Source of the DNA: a virus
Direction: 5' to 3' (one strand)
Length of the DNA stretch: 60,646 nt
IMG/VR virus record: IMGVR_UViG_3300042563_003046
Coordinates: 1 to 60,646 of that record
Positions 25,225 to 34,506 of the stretch are shown here, in pieces (the first letter of the stretch is position 1; every line of letters starts with the position of its first letter). A program made the position numbers and the translations under genes. The notes beneath the pieces were generated by a model. The model was not told the origin of the DNA. It saw nothing but the letters and a program-made list of their open reading frames with translations, and did not search any database.

Positions 25225-25899
25225 ATGTCTAAAGAAGATAATACCGCTAAAGCGGACACGCAGGTTGCAGAAGTTTCTGCAAAAAACACATCACTGAGCA
25301 CCACAGTTAATGGAGCAATGCAAATCGATGCAGAAGATATTGATATTCCCCGTATCAATGTTATCCAAAAGTCGAGTCAGATTGAAGCACCTGTTGGTTC
25401 AATCGTCGTCAACAAAATGGATGTCATCGCTCTTGCTGATCAAGCGGTAGAAGTCATCGTGGCTACTGCCCAAAAAGGCTGGAGACAAGATGTCCCATAC
25501 GAAGAGGATACCGTCCCACAAATCGCATGGTCTAAAGACCGCGCCGATGCTATTGCATTGGATGGTGATTATGAGATGATTGAGTTTGCGGAGATTACCA
25601 TGCTCATCAAACAGCCAGAAGGCAATACCGACGATGACGCTTTTCCATTCCCTATTGGTAGTGGTAATTACGCTATCGGCCGCATCAACGTATCCAAGAA
25701 TGCCTATCGATCCACTTACAAATGTCTCGCTACCTTCGCGGCGTTTAACAAAGGGGTATCGCTATCTGGTCGCGTCTGGTCTCTTAAGAGTTCTAGCATG
25801 AGCAAAGGCAAATACAGTTGGTTCAGCCCATCCTTGACCATCACCAAGTCTACACCAGAACCAGAAGTTCTGGAATTCTTGGCAAACTTCGGTGCATAA
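25225..25899 (+). CDS. Hypothetical replication-module protein, 224 aa (possible ssDNA-binding partner)
   Basis: Polar N-terminus, then DIDIPRINVIQKSSQ and beta-rich sequence (VEVIVATAQKGWRQDVPYEED, SLSGRVWSLKSSSMSKGKYSWFSPSLTIT). Located between the RecB-like nuclease and the polymerase, where DUF2800 modules usually carry a DUF2815-like or single-strand binding protein. No diagnostic motif seen; the role is inferred only from position. Confidence 0.6.
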   Translation: MSKEDNTAKADTQVAEVSAKNTSLSTTVNGAMQIDAEDIDIPRINVIQKSSQIEAPVGSIVVNKMDVIALADQAVEVIVATAQKGWRQDVPYEEDTVPQIAWSKDRADAIALDGDYEMIEFAEITMLIKQPEGNTDDDAFPFPIGSGNYAIGRINVSKNAYRSTYKCLATFAAFNKGVSLSGRVWSLKSSSMSKGKYSWFSPSLTITKSTPEPEVLEFLANFGA

Positions 25900-25927
25900 T
25901 AACCAAAACCAATATATTTTCCTTATT

Positions 25928-26179
25928 ATGTCATTAGAAAGCAAAACACACATCATCGCTGGTGAGATCGCACAAGTCGATACCCAGATTAACGAGATGA
26001 AGAAGCAGCTCACACAGCTGCATGAAATCATCACTACCTTCGAAGTTATCCGTGAAACCTATCAGGCTTATCTGGACAACAATCGTTGTGAACAGCTTGA
26101 GTTGGAACTCCATTCAAATATTGTGGAACTCGTTCCATCTATTGGAGAAGAGGATATCGTTGAAGCTGTCACTGAGTAA
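25928..26179 (+). CDS. Coiled-coil hypothetical protein, 83 aa
   Basis: MSLESKTHIIAGEIAQ start. Residues 10-45 form a heptad pattern (IAQVDTQINEMKKQLTQLHEIITTF), with an acidic tail. Not recognised. Followed by a hairpin at 26194. Confidence 0.6.
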   Translation: MSLESKTHIIAGEIAQVDTQINEMKKQLTQLHEIITTFEVIRETYQAYLDNNRCEQLELELHSNIVELVPSIGEEDIVEAVTE

Positions 26180-26193
26180 ACACTAACCAACCT

Positions 26194-26231
26194 TAGCCCA
26201 CCCTGCCTAATTTTCCAGCGGGGTGGGCTTA
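26194..26231 (+). terminator. GC-rich hairpin before the polymerase gene
   Basis: TAGCCCACCC and GGGTGGGCTTA form a long stem around an A/T-rich loop, followed by a weak T-run (AACTTT). It may be an attenuator or partial terminator between the coiled-coil gene and the polymerase. Confidence 0.5.
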
Positions 26232-26246
26232 ACTTTAAACAAAATT

Positions 26247-28007
26247 ATGGAAACCTACGCACTAGACTTTGAAACATATTACGACAAGCACTGTTCTATA
26301 AAGACGCTTGGCACACTGGGATACTTTTCGCATCCCGATTTTGACGCTTACATGGTATCCATTGTAGGCGATAATGGATACAACTTCGTTGGTCACCCCT
26401 CGGAGTTTGATTGGACTCTCCTTACTGGAGCGACTGTTCTGAGCCACAATGCTAGCTTTGACGAAACCCTCTACCTCTATGGCGTAGTCCAAGGATGGTG
26501 GCCTAAGGTTGAAGTTTATGCGTGGCATTGCACGGCCGATATGGCTGCAGCCTGCGGTCTCCCGAGATCGCTAAAAAATGCTACAGCACAAGCGTTCAGT
26601 TTGGAGATCTCGAAAGAGACGCGTAACCTGATGTCAGGTAAGCAGTGGAACACAATGGCTAAAGATTTCCAAGAAGAAGTTACAGCATACGCCCTGAAAG
26701 ACTCAGAGCTATGCTTAAGACTCTGGCAGGAATACGCATCCAAATGGGGCGAGTTTGAGCAAGAGATAAGCCGCATGAACCGCAAAGTAGTTCAGCGTGG
26801 TTTACCAATTGATACTACGCTGATGGAAGAAAACCTCGGTAAAGTCCGTAAGGCGCTATTTGACGCCGAGCAGAATATTCCGTGGAGTGGTGACAAACCT
26901 TTGCTAAGCCGCAAAGCATTTGATGAGGAGTGTATCAGTATTGGAATTGAACCCCCTGCCTCGCTTGCTGCTACAAATGCTGAAGCTCAAGATTGGCTGC
27001 GGATCAATGGAAGTAAATACAAATGGATCGAGGCCGTAATTAACTGGCGTAGAATCAATTCAATTCTCTCCAAGCTAGAAGGCTTCGATGCAGCGACAAT
27101 GCCAGATGGTCGATACTACGGTAGTATAATGTATTTTGGAGGACACACTGGTCGCTTTAGCGGCAGCGGTGGAAATCTAAATCTACAGAACTTGCCTCGT
27201 AACGAAATGTTTGGTGCAAACCTTAGACATATGATTGCTGCTCCAGAGGGCAAGAAGCTAGTCGCGGCCGACTTATCTAACATCGAAGTGCGCACCCTAT
27301 GTTGGCTAGCTGGTGACCATGATACTCTCAAAGAGATATCAACCACACCAGATATCTATGAGGCCTTTGCAATCCGATTTGGTTTGTGGTCTAAGGAACG
27401 TGGAGCGCTTAAAACAGATCCTGTGCTGCGACATAAAGTTAAAGCGCTTGTTCTCGGATGCGGCTATGGTGCAGGTGCTGCTAAGTTTGCTGAGATGTAT
27501 GATATGCCGTTTGATGAAGCAGCAGACGCCGTTAACCTCTACCGAACCAAGCTGCATAAAATCCCAACTTACTGGACAAAGCTAAACAACAATTTACGCT
27601 CAACCTATTCTTTGGCTGAACCATACATGATCAATCTAGCCTCTGGCAGATCTCTTAAATATGGGAAACTAAAGGCTGTCAAAGATGGGACGGGTCGAAT
27701 CCAGTATGTAGCGATTATGAACCGCAATGGCAAGCGGCTACCTATGAAACTATGGGGTGGTATTTTGGCAGAAAATGCGAGTCAGGCAATGGCTCGAGAT
27801 ATCTTATGCTACATGATGCTCCAGCTTGAAAAAGCTGGAATCAACGTAGTTCTTCATGTGCACGACGAAATCGTCGCTGAATGTGATGAACAGGATGCTG
27901 AGGAGGTTCTCAAAACAATGAGCGAGATCATGTCTACCCCACCCCCGTGGTGTTTAGATCTCCCACTGGCCTGCGAGGGATACATCAGTCAACTATACAA
28001 AAAATAA
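26247..28007 (+). CDS. Family A DNA polymerase with 3'-5' exonuclease
   Basis: 586 residues from ATG 26247. Exonuclease motifs: ALDFET (residues 5-10), SHNASFDE and YALKDSELC. Polymerase motifs: A, VAADLSNIEVR (about 339-349); B, KVKALVLGCGYGA (397-409); C, HVHDE (about 537). No 5'-3' exonuclease domain, as usual for phage replicative enzymes. About 14 nt upstream of the primase-helicase gene, forming the replication core together. The leader is A-rich, without a Shine-Dalgarno motif. Confidence 0.95.
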   Translation: METYALDFETYYDKHCSIKTLGTLGYFSHPDFDAYMVSIVGDNGYNFVGHPSEFDWTLLTGATVLSHNASFDETLYLYGVVQGWWPKVEVYAWHCTADMAAACGLPRSLKNATAQAFSLEISKETRNLMSGKQWNTMAKDFQEEVTAYALKDSELCLRLWQEYASKWGEFEQEISRMNRKVVQRGLPIDTTLMEENLGKVRKALFDAEQNIPWSGDKPLLSRKAFDEECISIGIEPPASLAATNAEAQDWLRINGSKYKWIEAVINWRRINSILSKLEGFDAATMPDGRYYGSIMYFGGHTGRFSGSGGNLNLQNLPRNEMFGANLRHMIAAPEGKKLVAADLSNIEVRTLCWLAGDHDTLKEISTTPDIYEAFAIRFGLWSKERGALKTDPVLRHKVKALVLGCGYGAGAAKFAEMYDMPFDEAADAVNLYRTKLHKIPTYWTKLNNNLRSTYSLAEPYMINLASGRSLKYGKLKAVKDGTGRIQYVAIMNRNGKRLPMKLWGGILAENASQAMARDILCYMMLQLEKAGINVVLHVHDEIVAECDEQDAEEVLKTMSEIMSTPPPWCLDLPLACEGYISQLYKK

Positions 28008-28020
28008 ACCCACTCTGATT

Positions 28021-30195
28021 ATGACCTCTTATAGATATATAAAAAATCTACGTGATTCCAAAGCAAACAAATCGGGCGACCTAAGCAAGATTCAATCTGT
28101 CGTCCCACCATTCCCAACAAAGCAAGCGTATAGACAATGGTGCGCTGACAATACAACTGATCACGTGTTTTATAGCACGTGTGAAGGACGCGCACCAAGC
28201 AAGCGTATTAGCAACGACAACCCAGTCAACAAGATCTACGGAGTCGTAGCTGACTACGATGCTGCTGTAGACTGGAAGACGCTCGACGACGATATACTCG
28301 CTCGCTTTGGTGTTAACCAACCTACGTGGAGAACAAAAACTCAATCAGGCTACATGCGCTTGGTATGGGAATTTGCTGAACCGATCCCTATTGCTCCTGA
28401 GTTATTCGATACCTTCATGAAGCACATGGACAAGTCGCTAAAACTCAGCCGTGCATTTGCTGGATTTGATAGCACGTCACTTCGAGCTAACCAATACTTC
28501 GAGCTCGGAAGTGAGTGGGTTCAGGTCAACGGTCACCTTGACGGTAACTTCGTGCAGGGAGTCCTTGCCAAAGCGGCTGCTGAGAAGCCCCCACAATCCT
28601 CAGAGACGTCCATTCCAATTGATATCATCGCAGCTGAAGTCGAGAAGAGATTCCCGAATCGATGGGTAGGTGACTTCGAAGTTGGCTCGCGTGGATGCTT
28701 GTTCTGGATCGATGACGGGATTGATCGTGATGGATGCCAAGTAGTTGATGACGGTATGGTCTGCTACAGCGACCGTGCTGGAAAAGGATTCGTAACGTGG
28801 GCTGAGATCTTTGGGTCTTCATTCACGAAAGACTTTGAGCACAAGAAACTATCTACGCTCCTTGACGAATACTGGTTCAACGGCCGTAGCTTTTTTAAGG
28901 TGCTTCACAATAGTGCTGTTACCATACCTAAAGATCAGCTGATGTTGGAATTAAGGCAATCAGGGTTTAGCACAAAGCACAAGCAAGGGCAGCCTTTAAC
29001 GGAAATAGAGAGTGCTATTCTCGTCATAAGTAACCAGAATCGGATTGATGAAATTGCCCCCGTGGTATTCTCGTCAGACCGAGTCGTTTCCTACAATGGC
29101 AGCCGTATCTTGAACTGTGCAAACAACCAACCTGTTGAACCAGATACGGATGGAGATCCCTCAAAGTGGCCATTCCTCCATGCATGGCTGAACCAGTTGT
29201 TTGAAAATAGCGGCACGATTGACTCGATCCAGTATTTCTATGCATGGTTAAAGCGCTTCTACATGGCTGCTTACAACCGCAAGTTCATGCAGGGTCAAGC
29301 ATTCGTCTTGGTCGGGGCGACAGGACGGGGTAAATCCCTACTGTCCAACCGAGTCATAGGCACATTGGTAGGTGGGTTCGCTGATGCTAGCGATTACATC
29401 AGTGGCCAAACTAAGTTTAACAAAGATCTTGGTCGGGTAGCTGCATGGGTGATCGATGATACAACATCCGCTGCGTCCTTTCAGGATCAGCGAAAGGCTA
29501 CTGAATTGCTAAAGAGATCTGTAGCAAACCCACGGGTTGAGTATCAAGCCAAGTATGCAGATGCTCTCTCTGTGCCGTGGACGGGTCGGGTAATTCTCTC
29601 GCTCAACATGGACGCCAATAGCTTGTCTGTTATCCCTTCGCTTGATAGTAGCAATAGAGATAAGCTCATTGCGCTCCGAGTGAGAGATGATGCAAGGTCT
29701 GACTTCCCCGACAACCAGATTCTTGAGCAGATGATCGCTGATGAACTTCCGCACTTTGCCAGATTCTTGATTGACTTCATCGTGCCCTCGGGGGTTCGAG
29801 ATGTAGGACGCTTCGGTGTGCAGAGCTTCATCGACCCATCGATTGCTGATGCTGCCTACGACAACAGTCACCGCAGTGCAATCGCAGAGTTAGTAGAGTT
29901 CTTCACTAAGCGCTGCAGAGACCTAAATGAGAACATGCAAATCTGGCGTGGAACGCTTACTGAGTTCCAAGTTGCATTGCATGATTTCAACAATGGCCGC
30001 AGCGTAGGTATGAGTAGTAACCTTGAGTTCGTCCGCCGAGGTATGAGCACTCTGGAAGAAGCCAGTAAGGTCAACTCACGTATACGCCCGATTAGATCGA
30101 GCGGTCACGGTGGTGGCAAGATCTGGCAGATTAACCTGCAGGAGAACTACGATATGAAGACTGATGACATTGACCTTCTAGTCATAGAAGACTGA
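28021..30195 (+). CDS. Primase-polymerase / SF3-type helicase fusion
   Basis: 724 residues. The N-terminal region has YGVVADYDAA (about 74-83), matching the catalytic D-x-D-like strand of AEP primases, and ANQYFELGSEW further on. The C-terminal region has Walker A VGATGRGKS (about 430-438) and VAAWVIDDTT (Walker B-like), as in superfamily 3 phage helicases. It would prime and unwind DNA for the polymerase encoded just before it. Last gene of the replication operon; a bidirectional terminator follows. Confidence 0.85.
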   Translation: MTSYRYIKNLRDSKANKSGDLSKIQSVVPPFPTKQAYRQWCADNTTDHVFYSTCEGRAPSKRISNDNPVNKIYGVVADYDAAVDWKTLDDDILARFGVNQPTWRTKTQSGYMRLVWEFAEPIPIAPELFDTFMKHMDKSLKLSRAFAGFDSTSLRANQYFELGSEWVQVNGHLDGNFVQGVLAKAAAEKPPQSSETSIPIDIIAAEVEKRFPNRWVGDFEVGSRGCLFWIDDGIDRDGCQVVDDGMVCYSDRAGKGFVTWAEIFGSSFTKDFEHKKLSTLLDEYWFNGRSFFKVLHNSAVTIPKDQLMLELRQSGFSTKHKQGQPLTEIESAILVISNQNRIDEIAPVVFSSDRVVSYNGSRILNCANNQPVEPDTDGDPSKWPFLHAWLNQLFENSGTIDSIQYFYAWLKRFYMAAYNRKFMQGQAFVLVGATGRGKSLLSNRVIGTLVGGFADASDYISGQTKFNKDLGRVAAWVIDDTTSAASFQDQRKATELLKRSVANPRVEYQAKYADALSVPWTGRVILSLNMDANSLSVIPSLDSSNRDKLIALRVRDDARSDFPDNQILEQMIADELPHFARFLIDFIVPSGVRDVGRFGVQSFIDPSIADAAYDNSHRSAIAELVEFFTKRCRDLNENMQIWRGTLTEFQVALHDFNNGRSVGMSSNLEFVRRGMSTLEEASKVNSRIRPIRSSGHGGGKIWQINLQENYDMKTDDIDLLVIED

Positions 30196-30210
30196 CCAGC
30201 ACAAAAGACA

Positions 30211-30246
30211 AAACCCCGTTGTGCATATCGCGCAGCGGGGTTTTTA
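30211..30246. terminator. Bidirectional intrinsic terminator
   Basis: AAACCCCG and CGGGGTTT enclose a 17-nt spacer; runs of A on one side and T (GGTTTTTATTT) on the other give terminators for the plus-strand replication operon and the minus-strand late operon, which converge here. Confidence 0.85.
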
Positions 30247-30287
30247 TTTGGTGTAAGATTTGTGTCGCGGGTCAAGACATGCTTTAC

Positions 30288-30800
30288 CTATTTCATACGC
30301 TGTTGCAGGAGATTCTCGTAGCGGTCAGCTTCCGCCCTCATCTCTGGGGTGATCAGCTTAATTGGTATATCGTTACTCAATACGCGTGAAATAAGACTTT
30401 CTCGAAACGCTTGGTCATCAGTAGCATACGGGTCGCGACCCACTTTGAAATGTTGCTCACGCAGCCTCTGGAGATTTTCCGAAATAGGATACTCTGCCAC
30501 AGGATTGTCTGGCATCAATGCACGAGCAGCTTCAATCTTGTAGAGCCCCTCCCGTTTTTCTTCGTCCCCCATATATTTGTTATACGGATTAGATATAATC
30601 GAAATAGGTTCATTTGGGTCAGAGTCGTTATGCCCACCACCAACAACCATACCAGCTACATCTGGTCGCGTTTTGAAGTAAGCGTCATACATCTTCTTCA
30701 TGTGCGGTGGCTCGATAGGATAACCGTATCTTGTTTGTGGGGCAGAAGATTGTGTCACCCGCTTCTCTATCGCTTTTTCAAAACTATATGGATCGGGCAT
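30288..30800 (-). CDS. Hypothetical late protein, 170 aa
   Basis: MPDPYSFEKAIEKR start. The region GHNDSDPNEPISIISNPYNKYMGDEEKREGLYKIEAARALM recalls small phage proteins found near lysis and tail genes; function unknown. Immediately downstream of the endolysin gene with 5 nt between; end of the late operon. Confidence 0.65.
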   Translation of the reverse strand: MPDPYSFEKAIEKRVTQSSAPQTRYGYPIEPPHMKKMYDAYFKTRPDVAGMVVGGGHNDSDPNEPISIISNPYNKYMGDEEKREGLYKIEAARALMPDNPVAEYPISENLQRLREQHFKVGRDPYATDDQAFRESLISRVLSNDIPIKLITPEMRAEADRYENLLQQRMK

Positions 30801-30805
30801 AGTCG

Positions 30806-31369
30806 TTATTTAGTCTTCTGGAAATGCATAGCGTCCCTGCTCCAGAATGCCCCAGCAGCGAGCCAGCCGTGCTTGGCGAATACTTCCATGACACTAAATG
30901 GCATGGTAGCGCTAATAGGCCACGACTGCTTATTAAGATTGGAGTTCGGAATTAGATCGATGGCAGCACCACGAGCATGTAACGAAGGCAGCGAACCACC
31001 ACGCATTACTCGGTTGTTATAGCACCCAGCGTATTCCTTGAGCGCAGCACGACCTTCATCAAAGGTGGCGAGCTCGCGGACAACTGCAAGCAGCGACTCA
31101 GCTACATTTTTGTTGCAGCGAATCGTCTTCACCACCTGACCGTCATACTTTACACCAAGCCCCTTGACATCTATATTGACCAACTGGGACTCATCACCTG
31201 CAGCGCCATAGGCTTTAGTCAAACTAGCCTGATCCGTGTTAGGTGAATCATTATTCGGACACAGACTCTTGAGATACTTCTGGCAGGCAGCAATGGATTT
31301 TTGACCCCAGAACCCATCTGGAGTCGCCCCGATCTTTTCTTGAATTACTTTGATACTAGCCTGATTCAT
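30806..31369 (-). CDS. Endolysin: peptidoglycan-binding domain plus M15-type peptidase
   Basis: 187 residues. Residues 1-40 resemble a PG_binding repeat (IGATPDGFWGQKSIAACQKYL). The C-terminal half is a D-Ala-D-Ala/L-Ala-D-Glu type M15 peptidase: HARGAAID supplies His131 and Asp138, and AMHFQ supplies His182, the zinc ligands. No signal peptide, so it depends on a holin; small membrane proteins are at 36.7-37.8 kb. Start shared with the upstream stop as TAATG. Confidence 0.9.
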   Translation of the reverse strand: MNQASIKVIQEKIGATPDGFWGQKSIAACQKYLKSLCPNNDSPNTDQASLTKAYGAAGDESQLVNIDVKGLGVKYDGQVVKTIRCNKNVAESLLAVVRELATFDEGRAALKEYAGCYNNRVMRGGSLPSLHARGAAIDLIPNSNLNKQSWPISATMPFSVMEVFAKHGWLAAGAFWSRDAMHFQKTK

Positions 31370-32325
31370 TAGACAATATTTGGTATACGCGAGCTCACGC
31401 CAGAAGGCATGATGCGAAGTTTAGGTTTAGCAGCGCCACGAGCTTCATCGAGTTCTGCGTCGAGTAGCTGAGAACAAATTGTCCAGTGATATTGTGCGCG
31501 TTCTAAGTCTGCGTTGTCCTCGGCAATCATTCCTAATAGACCATGTTTGATAGCATTAAGGTTTCCTAAGTAAATGAAATCATCCTCGGTCAATACAGTT
31601 TCCCACGAACGCTTTAGTAATAGACGAACCACTCGGGTAGCCCCAGAGTTATTAGCAAAACGGAAGCGTCTGTATCGGGCAATTCCATCACCCCGAACTG
31701 TAGCGAGGGAGGTCTCGAATTCATCTTCGACTCGGATATCAACTGGTGTGAAAACTCCCTCGAAGTAAATAGAAGTAATTTCAACCCACGTATCATAGTC
31801 ACTGATCATCTGAGCTGATCCGTCTAGATTAAATACTTCGGTTGTCTTAAAAGTCTTATCAGTGTTCGATCCATTACTACGCCACCCCTCAACTGTAATA
31901 GTTCCCTCAGAGGGAAGTAGGTTCGAGTTTGAGGCTACAGGATTCATGGAGAAGGCAAAGAGATCCGTGGTAGAGGCTACAGTGATATCCTCTTTAACTG
32001 CCGTCCACCCGTCATCAACTACTCCAAAGATGGGAGCGACTCCGTCATTGGCGTATCCTGCAATCCGATAGTCGTGCCAGCGAGCCTGTAACTCTACAGG
32101 AGCATCGTCTAATAAGGCGCCTATTAAACCAGCAGAATGCTCTGGCATCGTGAAGTAATCATTGGTAGTCTGGATTGTCCAGTCATACAATAGATCACGC
32201 CACATACCCAACGCATATAGGCGTGGCATGATAAGATTTAACTTGGATACAATGTCTTCATCTGGGCGAACGTATCCAGATAGCGCTTTTGTTATGGCCT
32301 TGACAGTCAGAGCGGGCATCGACAA
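31369..32325 (-). CDS. Head-tail adaptor / tail tube protein candidate, 318 aa
   Basis: N-terminal helices (TVKAITKALSGYVRPDEDIVSKLNLIMPRLYALGMWRDL) and C-terminal helices (NADLERAQYHWTICSQLLDAELDEARG) around a beta-rich middle fit the adaptor/tubular A type of podoviruses (T7 gp11-like). A weak promoter (TTGACT, 17 nt, TACCTT) lies 6 nt before its ATG. Assignment is by fold pattern and position, not certain. Confidence 0.5.
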   Translation of the reverse strand: MSMPALTVKAITKALSGYVRPDEDIVSKLNLIMPRLYALGMWRDLLYDWTIQTTNDYFTMPEHSAGLIGALLDDAPVELQARWHDYRIAGYANDGVAPIFGVVDDGWTAVKEDITVASTTDLFAFSMNPVASNSNLLPSEGTITVEGWRSNGSNTDKTFKTTEVFNLDGSAQMISDYDTWVEITSIYFEGVFTPVDIRVEDEFETSLATVRGDGIARYRRFRFANNSGATRVVRLLLKRSWETVLTEDDFIYLGNLNAIKHGLLGMIAEDNADLERAQYHWTICSQLLDAELDEARGAAKPKLRIMPSGVSSRIPNIV

Positions 32326-32370
32326 AAGGTAAACATATGTGCACCAAAAGTCAACACCATTCTACTAGGC

Positions 32371-32739
32371 TCAATCGTCTTCGACCGCTATGATTTGCAC
32401 TCGGCAAGGAGACGTAGATGCAGTAGCATACAGCGTAGACGTCTGCGGCGATATAACGCAACAATCGCTCGGCAAGATTTTTATGCGCCACTCGTCATGT
32501 GCGCTATCTCCGCCTACGTATACCACATTGGTAGTGTCAAGATTCTTAATAATCAGGGTGCGCGGGCTTCCGCTAACGCTACCAAATTCTAGCAAATCAA
32601 TGGTAGACTCCGAGATCAACTGCGTTCCTTGGAACGTATCGCTCCCATACATATCAAAAAAGTTGCGGTTAGCAAAACTTACGGTCGCTCCGTTTTTCGT
32701 TGCTGAAAATTTGATGTCCTGAATGATCTCATTAGCCAT
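32371..32739 (-). CDS. Small beta-rich virion protein candidate, 122 aa
   Basis: Predominantly beta-type sequence (NGATVSFANRNFFD; TLIIKNLDTTNVVYVGG; CRVQIIAVEDD), a pattern common in small virion decoration or tail accessory proteins. Has its own strong promoter with its -10 box 6 nt before the ATG. Confidence 0.6.
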   Translation of the reverse strand: MANEIIQDIKFSATKNGATVSFANRNFFDMYGSDTFQGTQLISESTIDLLEFGSVSGSPRTLIIKNLDTTNVVYVGGDSAHDEWRIKILPSDCCVISPQTSTLYATASTSPCRVQIIAVEDD

Positions 32740-32745
32740 GTCCAG

Positions 32746-32773
32746 ATCATACCATATGAGCCATTATTGTCAA
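32746..32773 (-). promoter_or_regulatory. Strong promoter 6 nt before the start codon
   Basis: Minus strand TTGACA (32768-32773), 16-nt spacer, TATGAT (32746-32751), then 6 nt to ATG 32739. A transcript starting 6-7 nt after the -10 box would be leaderless. Confidence 0.75.
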
Positions 32774-32779
32774 TATGCT

Positions 32780-33373
32780 CTACGAGGTAAACTTCTGCTG
32801 GTAAGTTAATCGGGTAGTTGGATCTTTGTCGCATCCAAGGTGGATGACACAAGCGTCTTCCTGACCTTCATACGTCGAGGCTCTACGCGCAGTCCCTACA
32901 GGCAGCGTATAGATGTCATTAGGAAATCTCGTTCGAGCAAGCCACATAAGGTGCTGATCCTCTTCCATTCGTTGGCATGACTTGCAAGGTTCTTGCACGG
33001 ACAATTGTAGAATAGCTCTTTTGGTCATCGAGTATCCGAGGCCTAGCACGAAGTGTGGATTGAATGTCCATTGGATTCCAGCTAGCGAGTGCTCTGTATT
33101 AAACAAGTATGGCTTGATGTGCCATGAATCGGCATCAATCTTAGCAACTCGGTCGCTGCAGGTCAGATACATAGCCTTAAGAATATCCTGCGTAATCCAG
33201 TTAGTCTTCCAGCGTAGGTTGCCCACTGTAGGCATGGTAGTATCTGGTGGATTCTTGCTACACGGTGCTACATATACAGATGCTTCAGGATATACCGAGG
33301 CCAAGTTCTTCTCCAAGGCTGGAAGAAGAACCTCGTCCTGTTTATTACAACAAATGATAATCGAAGAGGTCAT
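32780..33373 (-). CDS. Glycosyltransferase-like protein (GT-A pattern), 197 aa
   Basis: Start 33373 (MTSSIIICCNKQD) at an ATGA overlap with the upstream stop. Features of GT-A enzymes: an N-terminal strand with Cys/Asn, VAKIDADSW (D-x-D, about residue 85), GIQWTFNPHFVLGLGYSMTKRA, and MEEDQHLMWLAR near the C-terminus. Could modify a virion or host surface glycan; no substrate can be inferred. Located among tail genes. Confidence 0.6.
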   Translation of the reverse strand: MTSSIIICCNKQDEVLLPALEKNLASVYPEASVYVAPCSKNPPDTTMPTVGNLRWKTNWITQDILKAMYLTCSDRVAKIDADSWHIKPYLFNTEHSLAGIQWTFNPHFVLGLGYSMTKRAILQLSVQEPCKSCQRMEEDQHLMWLARTRFPNDIYTLPVGTARRASTYEGQEDACVIHLGCDKDPTTRLTYQQKFTS

Positions 33374-34506
33374 GGTATTGCCTCTCCTGAGCACATGGGA
33401 ACTTCTATCTGGACAGTATTGTCCGTCTCAGGCCAATCATCTATACTAGTATTAACTGCAGATAGCATCCCGCTGACAAAAATAAATCTGCCAAGCTGGG
33501 TTGGAATTCCCACTGGGTCTCCGTATATATCAGTAGCTTGGCAATCTGTAAATCTAAGATCACCAGATAATCCAGTAGGGTGATAAATATGTGACCCCAT
33601 GGCAAATGGGGTCACCTGATTGCCACCGTTAAATTCAGCTAGCTTATAATAGTAATTACCCAGAAGAATTGGGTCAGCCCCAATAGACATGGTAGACGAA
33701 GGCACTATCGCGAAGTCAACATATGATATACTACCATATACGTTTGATTGAACGTTAACAGCTACCATTTCACCAACCTCAATTGGCTGATCTAGAAAAG
33801 GCGGCAAGTAGTGGTGATCTAATGCATCCGCCATAGGGTATTGTAATTTTCTTTCAACCACGCACCCACCATTGACGTTAACCTTATACGTAGTAACTGG
33901 CAAACCATCTACCTCGGTTGTTTCACTAGTAAGAAAAACATAGAATGGTGGAATGGCAGCTTCTGTATGGTAAATATGTGAACCCATCAAAAATGGTTTT
34001 ACCTCCAGATCATCTTCTCCTTCTTCTAGCTCAGCTAGTTTGTAATGAAATCTGTTACCAACAATTGGCAGTGTAATCTTTGGCAATACTTGTAGCTCGG
34101 CCGAAGCGGCGTCGATAATACCCTCTGCGTTTTCTGTAAACGTAGCAAAGATTGCTTCGGTTATGGTAATGGGAAACTCTTTCGGATCTCCCGCTTCAAA
34201 AAAATTATTACACAAATGGTAAGTCAGCGCATCAGGTTCGCCCCTTGATCGGTTTTTCTCAGCAATATACCCTTCAGCAACTGTTACCTTATAATTGGAT
34301 ACAGGCTGATCTTCGCCATCTACCACCTCAATTGTGATCTCCTCACGCAGCGTAACAAAAAATGGGGGTGGTCTATCCTCTAGATCACTATAGGGATTCC
34401 TTGCATACTGGTCAATTTGAGTTTGGTTATAATTAAAATTCTGAAGGCGAAACTCAGCATTAGTCAGTTGTTGCTGAGCCCACTTGATACTATCAAATTC
34501 GTTCAT
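33370..34506 (-). CDS. Virion protein with two tandem homologous domains, 378 aa
   Basis: Residues about 47-175 and 180-315 are internal repeats: each begins PPF(F/Y)V(T/F)L, has NYKV/TYKV near its start and ends FxxGSHIYH. The N-terminal helix (IKWAQQQLTNAEFRLQNF) may attach it to a partner. A tail appendage is likely. ATGA overlaps at both ends link it to the 678-residue gene and the glycosyltransferase-like gene. Confidence 0.65.
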   Translation of the reverse strand: MNEFDSIKWAQQQLTNAEFRLQNFNYNQTQIDQYARNPYSDLEDRPPPFFVTLREEITIEVVDGEDQPVSNYKVTVAEGYIAEKNRSRGEPDALTYHLCNNFFEAGDPKEFPITITEAIFATFTENAEGIIDAASAELQVLPKITLPIVGNRFHYKLAELEEGEDDLEVKPFLMGSHIYHTEAAIPPFYVFLTSETTEVDGLPVTTYKVNVNGGCVVERKLQYPMADALDHHYLPPFLDQPIEVGEMVAVNVQSNVYGSISYVDFAIVPSSTMSIGADPILLGNYYYKLAEFNGGNQVTPFAMGSHIYHPTGLSGDLRFTDCQATDIYGDPVGIPTQLGRFIFVSGMLSAVNTSIDDWPETDNTVQIEVPMCSGEAIP

